From Paraburkholderia ginsengisoli NBRC 100965 (lineage in GTDB: Bacteria > Pseudomonadota > Gammaproteobacteria > Burkholderiales > Burkholderiaceae), in NCBI RefSeq assembly GCF_000739735.1, contig NZ_BBJF01000006.1, positions 558,001 through 622,000 on the forward strand: a stretch of 64,000 bases of DNA, written 5' to 3'. The notes below the pieces were generated by a model, which was not told the origin of the DNA, ran no database searches, and saw nothing but the letters and a program-made list of their open reading frames with translations. The position numbers and the translations under genes were made by a program. Shown piece after piece: positions 59,510 to 64,000 of this stretch. Within the stretch, counting starts at the first letter, position 1. Every line of letters begins with the position of its first letter.

Positions 59510-60175
59510 TCAGAAAGCCGGCGGCGCGTCCAGCATCGCCTGGCCGACGGCCTGCTGTTGATCGCCGGCGCGCGCGAGCAGCGTATCGGCCGCGCCGCGC
59601 CGGTCGGCGGCTTCCTTGTTCTGGCCGAGCTTCCACTTGCCGACCAGCCGCGTCACCTCGATCTCGATCCCGACGATCGCGCCGAGCATCTGCGTGATGT
59701 AGTCGGCGGGCGCGTCGCCCATTTTCCACGGCGCCGCTTCGCCGGCTTCCATCTTGCGGGTGAGCCGCGCGACGAGACCGCGCACGAACGGCTCGTCGTC
59801 ACGCACGACGATCCGGCCATGCGCATGCACCACCATGTAGTTGTAGGTCGGCACCTGCCGATGCGTTTCATGCTTGCTCGGATACCAGCTCGGCGAGATA
59901 TACGCGGCGGGGCCCTGGAAGATCACCAGCGCGTCGGGATGCGTGGCGGCTTCCTGCCAGACCGGATTGGCGCGGGCGACATGCGCGCGCAGGATGCAGC
60001 GGGCGCGAGGCGCCGAAGCCTCGCGGCCTTCCGGGGCAAACTCCGCCTCGAATGGCAAATGATTCGCGTCGAGCCCGTTCGGGCCGTTCGTAATCAGCGC
60101 GCCGAACGGCTGCTCGGCGATCAGGCGGTGGAGAACCTCTGGACGGTTCTCTTCGAAATGGGCGGGCATATACAT
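59510..60175 (-). CDS. PaiB-like FMN-binding protein
   Basis: 221 aa from ATG 60175, with TTGGAG upstream; the extension to 60286 is ignored. The split-barrel FMN-binding pattern is present: [28 protein letters not shown], and [30 protein letters not shown] (about 100-130). The family was named after B. subtilis PaiB, reported as a negative regulator of protease and sporulation genes. In proteobacteria the role is unclear. It is divergent from the DUF1254 gene. Confidence 0.88.
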   Translation of the reverse strand: MYMPAHFEENRPEVLHRLIAEQPFGALITNGPNGLDANHLPFEAEFAPEGREASAPRARCILRAHVARANPVWQEAATHPDALVIFQGPAAYISPSWYPSKHETHRQVPTYNYMVVHAHGRIVVRDDEPFVRGLVARLTRKMEAGEAAPWKMGDAPADYITQMLGAIVGIEIEVTRLVGKWKLGQNKEAADRRGAADTLLARAGDQQQAVGQAMLDAPPAF

Positions 60176-60493
60176 TGAAGCGCTCCAAAGACGAAAGGGG
60201 CGAAAAGGCCAAAGGCCAAAAAGGCAAAGCGTGCCGTCGAGTCGGAAAGCGGCGCGAGCCGGGACGAATGTGATTAAAAACGTCAACCGTACATTAAATA
60301 GACTTCGTCCTCGCGTTATAAAACGTTATCGCTGCCTTTGCGCTTGCCTGGTAAGCAAGGATACGATACAACCCGATGTTGTCGGCATCGCGAACTGCGG
60401 TCTGGCTGCGCTGGGCTTTGGGAGACCACGCATGGCAGGTATCGCTGAGCACCGGCATCTCCCATAGGACTGCACGTTCCGCCACCTGAACGA
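60176..60493. other. Divergent intergenic region, AT-rich centre
   Basis: 318 bp between the PaiB-like gene and the DUF1254 gene. GC drops around 60265-60340, where CGTTAT occurs twice (near 60313 and 60324). It should hold both promoters, but I cannot define them. No gene seen. Confidence 0.4.
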
Positions 60494-61912
60494 ATGATAA
60501 AAAATCGCCGAGAACTGTTTTCGATTCACTGGACCTGCGCATCGCTCGCGGGCCTCGCTTTCCTCGCCGGCTGCGCGTCGACTCCGTCCGCGACACCGAA
60601 GAATACCGGCTGGATCAAGGATGAAGTCGCCGATTCGTACGTGTTCGGCTATCCGCTGGTGCTGATGGGCGTCGCGCGCGACGCGGCGGTCGGCACCGGT
60701 CCGGGCCAGGCGCCATTCAATACGCTGCGCCATGCGCAGGCGTTGCCGCCGATCGGCGCGGCCAATCCGCCGCAGCCGAGTATCGATACGCTCGACTCGA
60801 CCGGCTGGCTGGACGTCGGCAGCGAGCCGGTGATCGTCTCGTTGCCCGACTCGCACGGCCGTTATATCGATGCCCGCGTGCTCGACATGTGGACCAACGT
60901 GGTGTGGTCGACCGGCTCGCAGTTCGCGACCAATGCGAAGGGCATCAAGGCGCAGACCATCGCGTTCGTCGGTCCGGGCTGGCAGGGCGAACTGCCCCAG
61001 GGCGCGAAGCGCGTCGACGTGCCGACCCGCAACGCATGGATGAGCGTGCGCATCCAGTCGAACGGCGCGCGCGACCTCACGGCGGTGCGCAAGCTGCAAC
61101 GCGCGATTCGCGTCGCGCCGCTGAGCGTCTACGTGGGCGACTCGCGCTCCGCTTCGATTGTGCCGCCGCGCAGCAGTGCCGCCGATGCCGCGCTGGGCGC
61201 CGCCGGCACGCCGGCCGCGCAAGTCGCCGCGCTCGACGCGAGCGGCTTCTTCAACCGTCTCGCGGATGCGCTGCCTGACAATCCGCCGACACCCGCCGAT
61301 CCGCACGCGCTGAAAATCCTCGCGGACCTCGGCGTGACACCCGGCGAGCCGGTGAAGTTGCCGGGCGCGCGCGAGGCGATCGCGGCAGGTCTCGCGGACG
61401 GCCACGAGCGCATCGGCACCGCGCCTTCCAATTTGCTGACCGGCAACGGCTGGAGTTGGTTCGGCGACGACGTGGGCAATTACGGTCCCGACTACGCGTT
61501 GCGCGCGTACGCCGCGAATGTGCAGCCGGGCATCGGCACGAAGGACGACGAGGTGCGCGCGGTCGTTACGCGGGACAGCGACGGCCAGCCGCTGAACGGC
61601 GCGAATCGCTACGTGATCCACTTCGCGTCGAATCAGTTGCCGCCGGTGCATGGCTTCTGGTCGATCACCGCGTACACGAAGGACGGCGCGTTGGGCGAGA
61701 GCGCGCCGGCGCGTCTCGCGGTCGGCGATCGCAGTGGCGCGCACCGCAATCGCGATGGTTCGCTCGATGTGGTCGTGTCGTCCACGCGCGCGAAAAACGG
61801 CAACTGGCTGCCGGCGCCGCGCGCCGATCTGCAACTGGTGTTGCGCCTTTACGCACCGAAGCCGCAAGCCACCGACGGCAGCTGGCAACCGCCGGCGGTC
61901 GTGCGTCAATGA
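60494..61912 (+). CDS. DUF1254/DUF1214-type lipoprotein
   Basis: 472 aa. Lipobox L24-A-G-C27 after a hydrophobic stretch predicts a membrane-anchored lipoprotein. The DUF1254 part has DEVADSYVFGYPLVLMGVARD and the ARVLDMWTNVVWSTG region (about 110-150). The DUF1214 C-terminal part shows FWSITAYTKDGALG and LQLVLRLYAPKP near the end. Family members are abundant in proteobacteria and often sit near stress or envelope genes; the biochemical function is unknown. Confidence 0.85.
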   Translation: MIKNRRELFSIHWTCASLAGLAFLAGCASTPSATPKNTGWIKDEVADSYVFGYPLVLMGVARDAAVGTGPGQAPFNTLRHAQALPPIGAANPPQPSIDTLDSTGWLDVGSEPVIVSLPDSHGRYIDARVLDMWTNVVWSTGSQFATNAKGIKAQTIAFVGPGWQGELPQGAKRVDVPTRNAWMSVRIQSNGARDLTAVRKLQRAIRVAPLSVYVGDSRSASIVPPRSSAADAALGAAGTPAAQVAALDASGFFNRLADALPDNPPTPADPHALKILADLGVTPGEPVKLPGAREAIAAGLADGHERIGTAPSNLLTGNGWSWFGDDVGNYGPDYALRAYAANVQPGIGTKDDEVRAVVTRDSDGQPLNGANRYVIHFASNQLPPVHGFWSITAYTKDGALGESAPARLAVGDRSGAHRNRDGSLDVVVSSTRAKNGNWLPAPRADLQLVLRLYAPKPQATDGSWQPPAVVRQ

Positions 61913-62017
61913 AATGCTTCGGTCAACTGCGTGATTGATTTGCGCCGGTGAATGTGTCGGCGCACTTCACCGGCGAGATGACAGCCACGCGGAAACGACG
62001 CCCTCAATAATGCAGCG

Positions 62018-62061
62018 AACGCCGCAGATTCAACGCCTTTTCGCGACGGATCTGCGGCGTT
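62018..62061. repeat. 12-bp perfect inverted repeat, possible terminator or mRNA hairpin
   Basis: AACGCCGCAGAT (62018-62029) and ATCTGCGGCGTT (62050-62061) with a 20-nt loop. It starts 106 bp after the DUF1254 stop. No T-run follows. It may be a rho-dependent 3'-end hairpin. Confidence 0.6.
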
Positions 62062-62188
62062 ATCGCATGGCCGAATCGTCAAGCGAAGACTGACATTCCT
62101 GTCCCAGCCCACGTTCACCCCTTATACTGCCGCTTGCGGGATTTTCGTTTTCGCGGCGGGCTTGCCGCCGCATTACCCAAAACCGAGC

Positions 62189-64000
62189 ATGGCAAGCCTC
62201 AATAAAGCATCACTCGCATCTTCCATGCAGACCGTGCGCGACGTCGCGCAGTCACGCCGTACGCGGCGTGTCATCATAGGTCTGCTGATCTTTCTCGTAG
62301 TGTTCGGTCTGCTCGGCTTTTTCGCGGCGCCGCCGCTGATTCGCCACGTCGCCGAGCAACAGCTCAGCAAGCAGCTCGACCGCCCGGCCACGATCGGCCG
62401 CATTGCGCTCAATCCGTACACGCTGCGGCTCGAAGCCGATAGCGTGCATATCGGCGAGCGCGGCGGCGCGGGCGATTTCGTCGATATCGCGCGGCTCATC
62501 GTGAAGCCGTCGTGGAGTTCGCTGTTTCGCGGCGCGCCGATCGTCGATGAAGTGCAACTCGACTCGCCGCGCTTTCACATCGTTCGCTACGATGCGCAAC
62601 GCTTCAATTTCACCGACCTGATCGAGAAGTTCTCGAAGCAGCCGGCCGCGCCCGACAGCAAACCGACGCTGTTCTCGGTGTCGAACATCCGCCTCGAAAA
62701 CGGTCAGATCACGTTCGACGACAAACTGCTCGGCACGACGCACGTGATCGATCAATGGAAGCTCGGCATTCCGTTCATCGCCACGTTGCCGTCGAAGACC
62801 GATATCTTCGTCGAGCCATTGCTGCGCGCGCGCATCGACGGCAGTCCGCTCGCCATCGACGGCAAGACCAAGCCGTTCGCGGCGTCGCGCGAGTCGGAGG
62901 TGTCGCTGCGTTTCGATGGCCTCGACGTGCCGCGCCTGATGTCGTACGTGCCGACCAGATTGCCGGTGATCGTGCAGTCGGGCAAGCTGTCCACCGATCT
63001 GAAGCTCAACTTCGTCATGTCGAACGACGCGCCTTCGTTGCGCGTGGCCGGCACCGTCGACATGAATGACGTCGACGTGAAGGATCAGGGCAAGGCGCCG
63101 TTCTTCGCGGCGCGCGCGGTGCATGTCGCCGCCGCGACGCTGGAGCCGTTGAAAAGCGTCTATCACTTCGACGAAATTCGTATCGATGCGCCGAGCGCGA
63201 GTCTCGCGCGAGACAAGGACGGCGTACTGAGCGTCGAGCGGATGTTCGCGCCCGCGCCTGCCGCGCCGGGTGCTGCCGCTACCGAAGCGGCCCCGCGGAA
63301 GCCGGCGGCGAGTGCGCCCGCGGCGGCATCCGGCGCGAAGACGAACACGACGGCGAACGCGAAGGAAAGCGCGAAAGCCAACACCGCCGAAAAAGCCCCG
63401 CCTCTGGACCTCGCGATCAAACGCTTCGTGCTCAGCGACGGCACCGTCAACGTTCACGACGAAGCGGCCTCCCGCCCGGTCGACGTCGGTCTGCAAAAGC
63501 TCGCAGTCACGCTGAACGATTTTTCGACGCTCGCGAACGCACCCGCGCACTACACGCTGAACACCGAGCTGAAGGATGGCGGCGGTTCGCTCGGCGTCGA
63601 CGGCAAGCTCGGTCTCGCCGCGAAAACGGCGAGCGCGAAGCTCGATCTGAAGTCGTTGAAGCTGCCGGCGCTGCAGCCCTATCTCGACACCGCGACCGCC
63701 GCGCAAGTGACCGACGGCGCGCTATCCGCAACGACGAACATCGACGCGAACTGGTCGAAGTCGCCGGTGGCCGTGATGGTCGCCGATACGCAACTGGACC
63801 TGCAGGCGTTGAAGCTGGCCGCGCGCGGCGATAAAGCGCCGTTGATCTCGCTCGCGCAAGGCAGCGTGGTGGTCAAGCAGGTGGATGTGGCCGGGCGCAC
63901 GGCGGACGTCACCAGCGTCGCGACGACCGGCCTCGCGGTCGACGCGCAGCGTCTGAAGGATGGCAGCATCAACCTCGCGTCGCTCGCCGGTCCGCACGAA
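62189..64000 (+). CDS. DUF748-domain envelope protein (3'-truncated)
   Basis: Starts at ATG 62189 (MASLNKASLASSMQ...) and stays open for 604 codons to the window edge, so the C-terminus is missing. An N-terminal membrane helix (about 28-48, IIGLLIFLVVFGLLGFFAAPP) is followed by AsmA/DUF748-like repeats (GRIALNPYTLRLEADSVHIGE, VDEVQLDSPRFHIVRYD, NIRLENGQITFDDKLLGT). Residues ~355-410 are a low-complexity Ala/Pro/Lys linker. DUF748 proteins are large inner-membrane-anchored periplasmic proteins related to AsmA-like lipid-transport proteins. Function is inferred only by fold. Confidence 0.9.
   Translation, partial: MASLNKASLASSMQTVRDVAQSRRTRRVIIGLLIFLVVFGLLGFFAAPPLIRHVAEQQLSKQLDRPATIGRIALNPYTLRLEADSVHIGERGGAGDFVDIARLIVKPSWSSLFRGAPIVDEVQLDSPRFHIVRYDAQRFNFTDLIEKFSKQPAAPDSKPTLFSVSNIRLENGQITFDDKLLGTTHVIDQWKLGIPFIATLPSKTDIFVEPLLRARIDGSPLAIDGKTKPFAASRESEVSLRFDGLDVPRLMSYVPTRLPVIVQSGKLSTDLKLNFVMSNDAPSLRVAGTVDMNDVDVKDQGKAPFFAARAVHVAAATLEPLKSVYHFDEIRIDAPSASLARDKDGVLSVERMFAPAPAAPGAAATEAAPRKPAASAPAAASGAKTNTTANAKESAKANTAEKAPPLDLAIKRFVLSDGTVNVHDEAASRPVDVGLQKLAVTLNDFSTLANAPAHYTLNTELKDGGGSLGVDGKLGLAAKTASAKLDLKSLKLPALQPYLDTATAAQVTDGALSATTNIDANWSKSPVAVMVADTQLDLQALKLAARGDKAPLISLAQGSVVVKQVDVAGRTADVTSVATTGLAVDAQRLKDGSINLASLAGPHE

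Noticed and set aside
62252-63706. 484-codon minus-strand frame near the right edge
   Set aside because: The plus strand encodes a DUF748 protein with a membrane helix and AsmA-like repeats, running off the window; the minus frame is its shadow.
1-64000. CRISPR arrays, IS elements, integrases, rRNA/tRNA genes
   Set aside because: I found no regularly spaced repeats, transposase-like frames with terminal repeats, or cloverleaf sequences in the window.

Overview
The window is a GC-rich, densely coded chromosomal segment of a beta-proteobacterium, most likely Paraburkholderia or Burkholderia. The call rests on the strong G/C third-position bias and on the gene set: an intracellular PHB depolymerase, a short H-NS-like protein, several chemoreceptors, and a non-phosphorylative L-fucose-type operon of the kind described in Burkholderia. 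I see no rRNA, tRNA, insertion sequence, integrase or CRISPR array. The window looks like core or niche-adaptation chromosome, not a mobile island.

Layout. 1-2450: end of an OpuA/YehZ-type osmoprotectant ABC operon (binding protein cut by the window edge, permease, ATPase with CBS domains). 2840-7407: exported NHL-type beta-propeller protein, an 85-aa unknown, a LysE exporter with a hairpin against its start codon, and a YcaQ-like glycosylase. 7535-10803: His-rich exported protein, a cNMP-domain thioredoxin-reductase-like flavoprotein without its CxxC, and a DedA-rhodanese fusion. 11177-16110: 83-aa unknown, DinB protein, PAS chemoreceptor, orphan receiver-HPt protein, RidA. 16238-19446: GntP permease divergent from a sigma54 activator, with a readable -24/-12 promoter and two matching upstream inverted repeats. 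19533-28104: lipoprotein, an intergenic stretch packed with inverted repeats, serine hydrolase, H-NS-like protein, prfC, a Pat-type lysine acetyltransferase and an unknown protein.

28272-38416 is the metabolic centrepiece. An IclR regulator is divergent from a nine-gene operon: sugar ABC importer (three genes), split UxaA-type dehydratase (two genes), aldo/keto reductase, lactonase, short-chain dehydrogenase and a fumarylacetoacetase-fold hydrolase. Together they cover uptake and oxidation of a 6-deoxy sugar or related sugar, most likely L-fucose, to pyruvate and lactate. A perfect palindrome overlaps the expected transcription start and a terminator follows the last gene.

38522-64000: PLP decarboxylase with an ArsR regulator, thioesterase, second chemoreceptor, cold-shock protein, HNH nuclease, AGE epimerase, MgtC-family protein, several unknowns (one with a striking upstream repeat array), a hydroxyacyl-CoA dehydrogenase, flavin reductase, cupin, PhaZ, GST, third chemoreceptor, copper P-type ATPase with a CueR-type promoter, PaiB-like protein, DUF1254 lipoprotein, and the start of a DUF748 protein that runs off the end.

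The most interesting signals are regulatory: the sigma54 module, three chemoreceptor genes each preceded by a sigma28-like promoter, the repeat array before a 52-aa gene, and the inverted-repeat cluster near 20000. All family assignments come from reading motifs; no database search was run.
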